A stretch of DNA of 64,000 nucleotides. Origin: Alphaproteobacteria bacterium. Lineage in GTDB: Bacteria > Pseudomonadota > Alphaproteobacteria > UBA6615. The position numbers were made by a program, and so were the translations under genes. Under the pieces are notes generated by a model. That model had not been told where the DNA came from. It was given only the letters and a program-made list of their open reading frames with translations, and searched no databases. Shown here piece by piece: positions 43,258-51,315 of the stretch. The first letter of the stretch is position 1. Each line of letters opens with the position of its first letter. The stretch lies in assembly GCA_039980135.1 (NCBI GenBank), contig JBDXCV010000009.1, positions 257,854-321,853 on the forward strand, written 5' to 3'.

Positions 43258-44426
43258 GGTAAATGCACCTCAACCTGATCGTCCGCCCATTTGCTCATCT
43301 CGCGATGCCAGTGGTGAACGCCGTAGCGATCGATCTCACGTTTCACATACCGCGGCAGCATACTGGACGGAAGACTGCACAACGCCAACAGCCGCAAGTT
43401 TTCACGCGATAGCGGCACACCATGCTTGATTGCGGTTTGCAGGAACTTCCAACCTCGAATCTCGGGCTTGAATATCTTCCGCATCTCCAGAAGCGTGCCG
43501 TCGCCGAACCAGCCAAGCTGGTAACCCAGCTTGTTGCGGACATAGTTGAAGATTATCGCATGCTTCATTTTCTTCTCGAAGTACCGCAATACGAGCTGAT
43601 CGTAGGGGTCCGCATCGCGTAGCGGTTTCGAAAACGCAATGTCGATCGATACCAGGCAATCATTCATATGCAGCAACTGCGTGCCACGGAAACTCGCGCT
43701 GCCGATATCGACATTCGCGGCAATTGAAGGCTTGTCGAAATAGTAGGAATTTCCCTGCGTGCCGACCCCGGTCGTCAGTTCGTAGCCTGCCTGCCAGCGT
43801 GATGCCTTCCGGGCCTGAAACACACCCGCACGCTCAAACGCGCTACGCCGGTACACGGATGCCCCGGTCAGGATATTGCGGGTGACGGGCATCTGTGCCT
43901 GCAGGTCTAAAAAATCGTCGCGCGGGATCAGGCCGTCGGGGAAAATCCCCTTCATGAACAGCCCGTTCGCAATTCCTGGAACCCATTCATAATTCCACGG
44001 TTCTTCGATGTGCGGAATTTTCCGAACCGGGTCGGGATAGATCTGGACCTGCCCGCCCATGACCTGGACCACGGACGGGTCCGACTTCATGACCCCCATC
44101 GCACGGCTCAAGAGACTCTTCGACACCCAAAAATCATCATCACAAAGGTAGATGAAATATTCGCCCGTGGACCATTCATAGACAAAGCGTCGAAAGATCT
44201 CGCGATCCCCAAGCTTCGATCCGACATTCTTGGGCAATCGAATATAGCGAATTCTCGAATCGATTTCGGCTGCGGCGTTGACGACTTCGGGTGTCGCGTC
44301 CGGCGAGCAATCATCGACGATGATCAGTTCGAAATCCTCGAAATCCTGTTTCAGGACTGAATCGATGGCGCGCTGGAGGATGCCGCAACGCTGATATGTC
44401 GCGATCAGAACGCTGACTTCAGGCAT
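43254..44426 (-). CDS. Glycosyltransferase family 2
   Basis: A 390-residue GT-A fold enzyme: V-S-V-L-I-A-T-Y-Q-R at the start, I-I-V-D-D-C-S-P-D-A near 36, and a good metal-binding D-D-D-F-W near 96. The second half is long and basic, ending in W-A-D-D-Q-V-E-V. It sits between the two copies of the unrecognised family, to which it is coupled by a 4 nt overlap on one side and a 50 nt gap on the other. The three could form a complex or act in sequence. Confidence 0.88.
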   Translation of the reverse strand: MPEVSVLIATYQRCGILQRAIDSVLKQDFEDFELIIVDDCSPDATPEVVNAAAEIDSRIRYIRLPKNVGSKLGDREIFRRFVYEWSTGEYFIYLCDDDFWVSKSLLSRAMGVMKSDPSVVQVMGGQVQIYPDPVRKIPHIEEPWNYEWVPGIANGLFMKGIFPDGLIPRDDFLDLQAQMPVTRNILTGASVYRRSAFERAGVFQARKASRWQAGYELTTGVGTQGNSYYFDKPSIAANVDIGSASFRGTQLLHMNDCLVSIDIAFSKPLRDADPYDQLVLRYFEKKMKHAIIFNYVRNKLGYQLGWFGDGTLLEMRKIFKPEIRGWKFLQTAIKHGVPLSRENLRLLALCSLPSSMLPRYVKREIDRYGVHHWHREMSKWADDQVEVHLP

Positions 44427-44476
44427 CGGACAAATCGGTCACTGGGCGTGATTGAGCGGCGCGCGCGATCCTCATG

Positions 44477-45604
44477 CTAGAGCCCGGTGTTTCTGTGCAT
44501 GAAGTAGCCGGAGCGTCGCTGGCGCGCCTTGTAGGCATCCGGGTCTTCGATCGCGAGAAGGGAGTCGGGTATGGTGAGGCGTTTGCGCAAATTTTTCATG
44601 AAGCGCCGCGCTTCGACGGATTTCTCCTCCCATTCGGAAGACGTCATATCGCGGTAATGCCAATAGAATTGCTGGCGGGTGAAGTATCGGAGGATCAGGC
44701 TCGAGCTCTCCTCGGCCCACAATGCCGCGCGGGCCAGGTTGAGCCGGCTACCTTCCATCGGGTGGGGAGGATCTTCGACGCTGCGTGTGCTGCACATGGC
44801 AAGATCGTCAGAATCGTTGATGAACGCCAGCTTGTCGCCAATTGTGAAGACGCGTGAGATGAACTCGTCGTCCAGGCTGATTTCGAAGTGACGAAAGAAC
44901 TCCGGATTATCCTTTTCCAGAAGCAATCCGGTCGGATGCAAATGAAAACTGTGAATGATCTGACCCTGGCCGATGATCGGCCAGACAAAGAGTGCGGGCC
45001 ATTCGGCGTAGACCCCGCTGTCGGTCTCGTAACCGCGATTGACCGGATGGGGATAAAGGATATCCAGCTCGACGAGCTGGCGTGGCTCGATACTGATTTC
45101 CTTGCCCTGAGCGGTCCCGACCTCCATTCCGTGGGCTCTGAACAATCCCCCACAAACCGCTTCCTGCGAAATATAGGGAATTGGGCACAGCACCGCGCGG
45201 TAGCCGTCTGCAAGCTTCTCGGCAACCGTCCGCAAGGATCCTGTCGAGTAGATGAAGTCGGGATACAGGAAAAAGATACCGTCACAGGTTTCTGCCGCAC
45301 GTTTCATGCCCGCAGTCTGCGCGATCGAGACCCGATTATACTTATGGATATCGACAGAGGTATCGACCTGGATGTCGTCGATGAACATCACATCGACTTC
45401 CAGCAGACGTTCCAGGCGCTGGTAGGTGGCCGCTTGCGAAATCTCCGCAAAATCCTCCCGGGTGGTCATCAACTGATACACAAAGTGCTCAGTCCAGGAA
45501 TTCTCCAGAAAGTTTCCGCGTGAAAACAGTGTCGGCAGCGAGTGGTTGACCAACAAGTCGACATAGGTGTGCCCCCAAACGACTGTGTTGAGCGCAAATC
45601 TCAT
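44477..45604 (-). CDS. Unrecognised glycan-locus protein, family with 41980-43257 (copy 2)
   Basis: A 375-residue protein of the same unnamed family as the one at 41980. Landmarks in order: V-V-W-G-H-T-Y near residue 8, H-S-L-P-T near 21, F-F-L-Y-P-D-F-I near 112, F-H-L-H-P near 220 followed by D-N-P-E-F, S-L-D-D-E near 240 and D-D-L-A-M-C-S-T-R near 265. This copy lacks the Pro-rich extension. It overlaps the O-methyltransferase by 4 nt, so it is translated in one operon with it. The conserved acidic and His positions suggest an enzyme with metal or nucleotide binding, not established. Confidence 0.7.
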   Translation of the reverse strand: MRFALNTVVWGHTYVDLLVNHSLPTLFSRGNFLENSWTEHFVYQLMTTREDFAEISQAATYQRLERLLEVDVMFIDDIQVDTSVDIHKYNRVSIAQTAGMKRAAETCDGIFFLYPDFIYSTGSLRTVAEKLADGYRAVLCPIPYISQEAVCGGLFRAHGMEVGTAQGKEISIEPRQLVELDILYPHPVNRGYETDSGVYAEWPALFVWPIIGQGQIIHSFHLHPTGLLLEKDNPEFFRHFEISLDDEFISRVFTIGDKLAFINDSDDLAMCSTRSVEDPPHPMEGSRLNLARAALWAEESSSLILRYFTRQQFYWHYRDMTSSEWEEKSVEARRFMKNLRKRLTIPDSLLAIEDPDAYKARQRRSGYFMHRNTGL

Positions 45605-46335
45605 TCATCACCCACAACCCGGTTCTGTGTACCGGGTTTCATCAGCAGCAACATGCCGTTCGACACGGGAAGAAGGACGCGCCGCCAGCCGGAAAGCTCC
45701 TTGGCGCGCATCAGAGCAGCATGCACACCGCTTCCCTTCTCGGTCGAAAAATCTGCATTCATCACATCGCCATGGAACAGCGCATCATCGATGACGACGA
45801 TCCCGCCCGGAGTGACGGCATCGACAACCATGTCCAGATACGCGGCATATGCCTCTTTGTGACCGTCGATGAAAACCAGATCGAACTTGCGATCAGCCAC
45901 CAACGACGGCAGCACTTCATCTGCACTGCCGTTGATCAGCTCGATTTTGTCCGACAGACCGTTGCGCTCGAAGTTTCGCCTTGCGATCGCCGCGAACTGA
46001 TCGAATTTCTCGATCGTCACCAGGTGCCCGTCGTCCGGCAGGGTCTTTGCCATATATAGCCCGGACACCCCGATGAACGTGCCTATCTCCAATATGGAAC
46101 GTGCGTCACGCAGGGTTACGAGGCATTGAAGGAAGCTCAGCGCCACCGGGCTCGAAGCCATTTCCTCGATCGTTTGTGAATCCGGCACCTCAAGATCGAA
46201 GGTATCCTGTGGCAATCTCAGGTCACAAACGTCGAGAATGAGATCGAATATGGATTGCTCGATGGGCACATCCGCATTCGCATACAGGTTGGCGTTGAAT
46301 GCCTGGTTTGGAAGTATTTTCTGCCAGCTTTCCAT
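45601..46335 (-). CDS. O-methyltransferase (class I SAM, CCoAOMT-like)
   Basis: A 244-residue methyltransferase. Motif I I-L-E-I-G-T-F-I-G-V-S near residue 83 and the metal-binding V-F-I-D-G-H-K-E-A-Y region near 150, followed by V-V-I-D-D-A-L-F near 178, match the catechol/caffeoyl-CoA O-methyltransferase family, which uses a divalent metal to hold vicinal hydroxyls. A vicinal diol on a sugar or a lipid head group is a plausible substrate here. It is the first gene of the minus-strand run going down to 37443, divergent from the Nudix gene. Confidence 0.88.
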   Translation of the reverse strand: MESWQKILPNQAFNANLYANADVPIEQSIFDLILDVCDLRLPQDTFDLEVPDSQTIEEMASSPVALSFLQCLVTLRDARSILEIGTFIGVSGLYMAKTLPDDGHLVTIEKFDQFAAIARRNFERNGLSDKIELINGSADEVLPSLVADRKFDLVFIDGHKEAYAAYLDMVVDAVTPGGIVVIDDALFHGDVMNADFSTEKGSGVHAALMRAKELSGWRRVLLPVSNGMLLLMKPGTQNRVVGDE

Positions 46336-46513
46336 ATCGCCCCTGCGCTGTCACAGCCCTGTAGGCGCAACACACGAATTTGCCCACGTTACGCGCATTT
46401 TCCGCACACATGCTTATACTTGAAGGCACACGATTGTTGCAGTGCTAGTTTACGTTTTTGCCCCGTACCGACGGCGAAAAAGAAGACCCCCGCGAAAGGT
46501 CAGGACCGAAGCA
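46336..46513. other. Divergent intergenic region with uncertain Nudix leader
   Basis: The gap between the O-methyltransferase (-) and Nudix gene (+). It contains the AT-richer stretch near 46410-46460, likely promoter territory. An in-frame GTG at 46442 would extend the Nudix protein by 24 very basic residues. The TTG at 46514, with AGGA at 46502-46505, is a better-supported start. Confidence 0.45.
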
Positions 46514-46993
46514 TTGGACCGGAACCATGTATTCATCACCGATGATTCGACGCTCGTACCCGATGACGCGGCCGTCGCCATAATCCGCGACGACGAGGGC
46601 AAATACCTGCTCCAGCACAGAGATGAGAAGCCCGGCATCTTTTTCCCCGACCATTGGGGTTTCTTTGGCGGCGCCCTGGAACCCGGGGAGACACCGGCTC
46701 AGGCATTGATTCGGGAACTGGCCGAAGAGCTTGATATTCACGTCGAGGAACGCACACTGAACCAACTGACCGTGTTTGGCTTCGACTTCGAGTTTGCCGG
46801 CGGCCCGAGGATCGACCGAACCTTCTTCGAACTTTCACCCGGCAACGACCAGCTCCGATCGCTTGATCTCGGGGAGGGCCAGGATTTCGGTTTTTTCAGC
46901 GGTGACGAAGCACTGACGCGACTTCGCTTGGCACCGTATGACGGCTTTGCACTCTGGATACATTCAAATCAGGACAGGATTGCGCGCGGCTAA
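46514..46993 (+). CDS. Nudix hydrolase
   Basis: A 159-residue Nudix-fold phosphohydrolase (183 residues if the GTG at 46442 is used). The Nudix box runs from G-G-A-L-E-P-G-E-T-P near residue 52 to R-E-L-A-E-E-L-D, keeping the Glu ligands for Mg or Mn. W-G-F-F-G-G before the box is typical of the family subset that hydrolyses nucleotide sugars (GDP-mannose mannosyl hydrolase-like) or oxidised nucleotides. In this locus a role in nucleotide-sugar turnover is plausible. It is a lone plus-strand gene between two minus-strand operons, converging on Wzt with a 42 nt gap. Confidence 0.87.
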   Translation: MDRNHVFITDDSTLVPDDAAVAIIRDDEGKYLLQHRDEKPGIFFPDHWGFFGGALEPGETPAQALIRELAEELDIHVEERTLNQLTVFGFDFEFAGGPRIDRTFFELSPGNDQLRSLDLGEGQDFGFFSGDEALTRLRLAPYDGFALWIHSNQDRIARG

Positions 46994-47035
46994 CGCAATC
47001 GCCCGCGGCCGGTCTCACCTGCGACGGCGAACTGC

Positions 47036-47803
47036 TCAGTGGCTGCTAACTTCCGCCACCCGCTTTGCATAGACTTCGATTGATTCTTCGACCGCACCGA
47101 AATGAACGAGGTTTCCTTTTTCCAATACAATCGCCTGGTTGCAGAATTTTCGAATGATGTCATTGGAGTGAGACGCAATGACAAGAATGTTCGCATCCTC
47201 GAGCATCTGCTCGAGGCGCTCGTTGGCCTTGTTCATGAACGCCGCATCACCCGCGCCAATGACCTCGTCAAGCAGCAGAATGTCCGGCTTCAGGGCGGTA
47301 GCTACGGCAAACGAAAGACGCGCACGCATGCCGGATGAATAGGTGCGAATGGGCAGGCTCAGAAAGTCCGACAACTGCGTGAACTCTTCAATATCGGGCA
47401 GCGCGTCCTCGATCTCGTTGGCGGTCATACCGAACACCAATCCTTGCAACCGGATATTGTCTCGGCCCGTAAGATCCTCGTCGAGCCCCAGGGAGATGCT
47501 GAAAAGAGTCGAGATGATGCCGTCTGTCGTGACCGATCCGCGCGTCGGCGCATAGATATTGGCCATCACGCGAAGCAGTGTGCTTTTACCCGAACCGTTA
47601 TGCCCGAGTATTCCCAGGCGTGTACCTTCGTTGATGTCGATACTGATTCCGTCCAGCGCCGATATAATCAGCTGGTTGCGCGCCGTAATTCCCAGTTTTC
47701 CGCCCAGAAATTCACGGAAAAACTCGGGATGCAGCAACCGGTTCTGGCTTACATGGCTGATGCGGAAATCCATACCCACATCTGTCAGCTTAATGGACGG
47801 CAT
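47036..47803 (-). CDS. wzt: ABC transporter ATP-binding protein, polysaccharide export (Wzt/KpsT-like)
   Basis: A 255-residue ATPase of the polysaccharide-export ABC class. Walker A is G-H-N-G-S-G-K-S-T near residue 67, the signature is Y-S-S-G-M-R-A-R near 152 and Walker B is D-I-L-L-L-D-E near 172, all in the Wzt/TagH/KpsT form. It stops soon after the nucleotide-binding domain and so lacks the C-terminal carbohydrate-binding module found in Wzt proteins that recognise modified chain ends. It pairs with the permease at 50524, although two other genes lie between them. Lipid-linked chains made in the cytoplasm are the probable cargo. Confidence 0.92.
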   Translation of the reverse strand: MPSIKLTDVGMDFRISHVSQNRLLHPEFFREFLGGKLGITARNQLIISALDGISIDINEGTRLGILGHNGSGKSTLLRVMANIYAPTRGSVTTDGIISTLFSISLGLDEDLTGRDNIRLQGLVFGMTANEIEDALPDIEEFTQLSDFLSLPIRTYSSGMRARLSFAVATALKPDILLLDEVIGAGDAAFMNKANERLEQMLEDANILVIASHSNDIIRKFCNQAIVLEKGNLVHFGAVEESIEVYAKRVAEVSSH

Positions 47804-47830
47804 TGATCTACTTCTTCGGGTCGCGGGGCG

Positions 47831-49600
47831 TCAGCGCCACGCCATATCGGCGCGCAGCTTGTCGTCAAATTGTTCGATGGTTCTCTCGGCCTGCTCATCC
47901 GAAAGCACCTCCGTCCAGTTCATATCCTTATCCACGGGCACACCTTCCCACACACTGTCCGGCACACCCAGCGTGGCTGCAATCTCGCGACGCCGGTCCG
48001 TGTTGTCACCATCGGCCTCACTCATGAGGATGATCGGCCAGTTGGGACGTTTGTCGAAAAACTCGATCCACCCCTGAATCCAATCTGCCATCAATGGAAC
48101 AAAGTTCTCGATCTGCCAGTCGACCAGTTCCGATGCATTTGTAAACTGTCCCTCCTGCAAGGGCGGGCTCAATCCCGCCTCAACAATCTGAGACTGCCCC
48201 TGATCCTCGAAGTAGAGGCGCGTCCGTCTGGCGACGATCAGCCGCGGGTCGCTGACATGTACGATCACCGCCGCGAGCGCCAGTTTCAGGCCATCGAGAT
48301 TCCTGGGGGAGGCGTCGAGATACGTCGCCGCAACGCATCGTCGGTCCTGGAGGAACGCATCCGTCGACAGCAGATCGTTCGGAAAGTATCCGTTGCACAG
48401 TTCCACCGGCACAAACTCAGCCGCATCGCGCATCGCTTCCGCAAGTGACTCACTTCGCGAAAACGGCAACCCCGCGATAACGATGTGACTGTCATGGAGT
48501 GACGGGCTGTCCGCATCATCGTCCGCCGCCGTCCGCAACTTCCTGAGCCGTTCTATTTCCGCTTCCGCCTCGACGAATGCGTGTTTCGCCCCCGCAAGCT
48601 CCTCGAGCGTTTTCTCATGATCGGCAAGAACCTGTGCCACCTCGTCGCTCACGTCTTTCTGCAGACCGGCGACGAGACCACGGACTTCATCCAGTTCCGT
48701 ACGCAACTCGGTTTCACCGCGACGAGCTTCGTCGGCCGAAGCCTGCAACGCACCAATCTGAGGTTCGAGTTCATTGACGCGGTCGCGCGCGGCCGCCAGT
48801 GCCGCCGTTAACTGGTCAATTTCAGCTCTCGAAGCTTCGGCCAATTCGCCAGCAGCACGGAGTTCTTCACTCTTGCGCTCCAACTCCTGCTGAATTGCGC
48901 TGGCATTCGCGCGCGCGTCATCGAGTTCAGCCGCGCGCGCCGCAATGTCTGCTTCCAACCCCTGCCGCGTTGCTTCTGATTCCTGCAATCGGACCACCAG
49001 AGCCCCGTTCTCGGCAGACAATGCTTCAGCCCGTTCGGACAATTCGTCGGCCTGTTTGGACATTTCGTCAGCCCGTTCGGACATTTCGTTAGCCCGTTTG
49101 GACATTTCATCAGCCCGTTCGGACATTTCGTCAGCCCGTTCGGACGATCCGATCGCCCGCGCAGTTGCCTCTTCTGCTTCAATCCACGCCTTCCCGCGAT
49201 CTTCGAGGATTTCAACATGCTTCTCGTAAATTCTGTCGATCGCCTCGAGCCCCTGCTTCAACTTGCCGCGGAGACTCTTAACTTGGCGTTCAGCCTGGTC
49301 GGCCCGGACGACCACGGCAGCCAGTTCATCAGACAGCGATTCGTTTTGACCGAGCGTCTCGTTGCGTTCGCCCAGAACCCGGTGGAACTCATCGTTTTGC
49401 CGCGCAAGGCTCGAAGCAATCTGATCACGATGCGCGATGATGTTCTCAACTTCGGCGTCACGCATATCTGCCTCCGCACGAAGCGCTTCGATCACGCGCA
49501 TCGCATGCGAATGACTGTTTCGCACCTCCTCGAGTTCGACGATTTTTACGGCGGTGTACCCGAACTCGCCGAGAACCCTTTGTATGCCGCGCCTCAGCAT
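47831..49600 (-). CDS. Long coiled-coil protein with C-terminal sulfotransferase-like domain
   Basis: A 589-residue protein in two parts. Residues about 20-370 are predicted coiled coil, rich in Glu, Ala, Lys and Arg with few Pro, including five tandem heptads of the type S-E-R-A-D-E-M near residues 150-190. Residues about 375-589 resemble a sulfotransferase: a degenerate 5'-phosphosulfate loop I-A-G-L-P-F-S-R-S-E-S, a 3'-phosphate region V-I-V-H-V-S-D-P-R near 455, and the terminal N-W-T-E-V-L-S-D-E-Q typical of the family. It lies between Wzm and Wzt, overlapping the next sulfotransferase gene by 7 nt and starting 27 nt from Wzt. A chain-length ruler combined with a capping or decorating enzyme, by analogy to WbdD, is an attractive inference. 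Confidence 0.78.
   Translation of the reverse strand: MLRRGIQRVLGEFGYTAVKIVELEEVRNSHSHAMRVIEALRAEADMRDAEVENIIAHRDQIASSLARQNDEFHRVLGERNETLGQNESLSDELAAVVVRADQAERQVKSLRGKLKQGLEAIDRIYEKHVEILEDRGKAWIEAEEATARAIGSSERADEMSERADEMSKRANEMSERADEMSKQADELSERAEALSAENGALVVRLQESEATRQGLEADIAARAAELDDARANASAIQQELERKSEELRAAGELAEASRAEIDQLTAALAAARDRVNELEPQIGALQASADEARRGETELRTELDEVRGLVAGLQKDVSDEVAQVLADHEKTLEELAGAKHAFVEAEAEIERLRKLRTAADDDADSPSLHDSHIVIAGLPFSRSESLAEAMRDAAEFVPVELCNGYFPNDLLSTDAFLQDRRCVAATYLDASPRNLDGLKLALAAVIVHVSDPRLIVARRTRLYFEDQGQSQIVEAGLSPPLQEGQFTNASELVDWQIENFVPLMADWIQGWIEFFDKRPNWPIILMSEADGDNTDRRREIAATLGVPDSVWEGVPVDKDMNWTEVLSDEQAERTIEQFDDKLRADMAWR
49029..49154. repeat. Tandem 21-nt repeat inside the coiled-coil gene
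   Basis: Five near-identical 21 nt units and a diverged sixth (starts at 49029, 49050, 49071, 49092, 49113, 49134). Each begins gcccgttt/ccggac on the plus strand and encodes one seven-residue heptad (consensus S-E-R-A-D-E-M) of the coiled coil. Units differ by one to three bases, indicating recent expansion. In-frame gain or loss would change coiled-coil length in seven-residue steps. Confidence 0.9.
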
Positions 49601-50517
49601 TCGGGCGCCCCCTCATCTGATTGATCTTCCGCCCGGTCGTGGCGCGTTGTTCCATCCGCGCTGGTGATCGCATGCTGCAGTCGTGCGGTCAGACGTTCAA
49701 CAACGTCTGGTTCATGGCTGTATCGATCTTGCAGCTCCTGCACGATGAATTCCACCGCATAGGCCGGATCACGAACCGCTTGCATAATATCGAACGTCTG
49801 CCACACGGTTTCGATCCGCCGACGGTCTTCGGTATCCAGGTCCGAGATATTTGCAGTCCCCATCTTGTGTACATGTACCGGGGAAGGCCGATATTTCCAA
49901 TCGGGATTGACGAATTTCCCGATTTCGTGGACGGCCTCTGGTTCGCTCAGATCCTCCGTGGCGATCGTCAGGACATTTCTGAAAAGGTGGATGTTCTTGT
50001 CGGTCAGTCGTGTTTGCTTGTCGACAAACCAGCCGAAACGTTCCCGCAGGCTGATGGCGCGCCATTCCTCCTCGGACATTTCGTCGAAATCCGGTGCGGT
50101 CAACCGCTGTATCGTTCTCATCCCTGGGAATTCACTCTCGTCGAACGAACTGTAGCCCAGCCAATGCTCCGGATCGATTTGAGACTGATTCTCAAGGGAG
50201 CGTGAATGCGGTTCGCGCTGTCGAGTGACGCGAATGATTCGGGTGTCCGCGCCCAGAACCGCTCGGACTGCAGGCAGTGCGAAACCGAGACCATGACTAA
50301 CTTCGAAACGTTGTTCCCATGACATCATCAGGCCGTAAAGCGGCGCAGGGTCCGACTCACACACATAGGCCCTCAAACTGGGCCAGAGATCGAATGTGTC
50401 CGATACATACCCGCAATAGGACAGGCTCTCGTTGTTGAAGAAGAGGTAACTCTGAAGGATGTTGCGTAACGATGTTGATCCATCGCGCGCCTGACAAACT
50501 GCCACACATTCAACCAT
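49594..50517 (-). CDS. Sulfotransferase-like protein
   Basis: A 307-residue protein with sulfotransferase features: a 5'-phosphosulfate-binding-like loop Q-A-R-D-G-S-T-S-L within the first 20 residues and R-I-I-R-V-T-R-Q-R-E-P-H-S near residue 92, corresponding to the 3'-phosphate motif (Arg and Ser). The C-terminal 40 residues are acidic and repetitive. It probably transfers sulfate from PAPS to a glycan in the cytoplasm before export. The stop overlaps the start of the coiled-coil gene by 7 nt and its start follows the Wzm stop by 6 nt, so it is translated with the transporter. Confidence 0.78.
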   Translation of the reverse strand: MVECVAVCQARDGSTSLRNILQSYLFFNNESLSYCGYVSDTFDLWPSLRAYVCESDPAPLYGLMMSWEQRFEVSHGLGFALPAVRAVLGADTRIIRVTRQREPHSRSLENQSQIDPEHWLGYSSFDESEFPGMRTIQRLTAPDFDEMSEEEWRAISLRERFGWFVDKQTRLTDKNIHLFRNVLTIATEDLSEPEAVHEIGKFVNPDWKYRPSPVHVHKMGTANISDLDTEDRRRIETVWQTFDIMQAVRDPAYAVEFIVQELQDRYSHEPDVVERLTARLQHAITSADGTTRHDRAEDQSDEGAPEC

Positions 50518-50523
50518 GGCGAA

Positions 50524-51297
50524 CTAGACCCAACTCGCAGCTCGGCGGTGATATCGTTCGTACAGCGGAAGTGCGAGAGCCCAGCCGACAAGCGTCACCG
50601 CGCCCACAACCATCCATGTCTCACTTTGCGGACTCTTGCCCAACAGCGGCAAGCGCGCCAGATCCAGAAAATGCGCGAACACGTTGAGCTTGACGATTAT
50701 CTGGGCGTCACCGAGCGTCTCCGAAAACCAGAAAATTGGCGTCACGAAAAAGAAAATCAGCATCACGTTCTGGATGATTTGCGGAATATCCCGGTAGCGG
50801 GTGCATACGACACCCAGCAACAAAACCACCCAGACGGCGTTCAGGAGGTAGAGCAGCAGCGCCGGCAGAATCAACAGGGTGTTCGTATTCAGCGGCAAGC
50901 TGAATATGAAGAATACTGCAATGTAGATGATGAAATTGTGCGCAAAGAGGATGGCATTGCGCGCAATGAACCGAAACACATGAACAGACATGGGCAAGTT
51001 GATTGCCTTGATCACATGCGCACTGCCGGCAAAAACCGCTGTTCCCTCGTTGACGGACGTTGAGATGAAGGTCCAGAGAATCAGGCCCGTCGCCAAATGG
51101 GGCAACAGCGCATGGGTTTCAACATTCCACAGGATCGAAAACACACCGCCAATCCCGACCACCGATACGCCGAGGCTTATGGTGGACCAGAATGGTCCGA
51201 TGACCGATCGGCGATAGCGTTGCTTGACGTCGATCCAGGCCCAGTTCAGCCAGATACGCCAGAGCAGAAATCCACGAATAACGTCCTTGCCGATCAT
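50524..51297 (-). CDS. wzm: ABC-2-type permease, polysaccharide export (Wzm/KpsM-like)
   Basis: A 257-residue inner-membrane permease with six predicted helices. The amphipathic N-terminal segment D-V-K-Q-R-Y-R-R-S-V-I-G-P-F-W near residue 23 is the hallmark of O-antigen and teichoic-acid ABC-2 exporters, and V-T-P-I-F-W-F near 187 matches the conserved C-terminal part. It forms the channel for export with Wzt at 47036. A clear ATG at 51297 follows the next sulfotransferase stop by 18 nt. Presence of Wzm/Wzt and absence of any recognisable Wzx/Wzy argues for synthesis of the full chain in the cytoplasm. Confidence 0.93.
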   Translation of the reverse strand: MIGKDVIRGFLLWRIWLNWAWIDVKQRYRRSVIGPFWSTISLGVSVVGIGGVFSILWNVETHALLPHLATGLILWTFISTSVNEGTAVFAGSAHVIKAINLPMSVHVFRFIARNAILFAHNFIIYIAVFFIFSLPLNTNTLLILPALLLYLLNAVWVVLLLGVVCTRYRDIPQIIQNVMLIFFFVTPIFWFSETLGDAQIIVKLNVFAHFLDLARLPLLGKSPQSETWMVVGAVTLVGWALALPLYERYHRRAASWV

Positions 51298-51315
51298 GAC
51301 TGCGTAATTGCCGGT

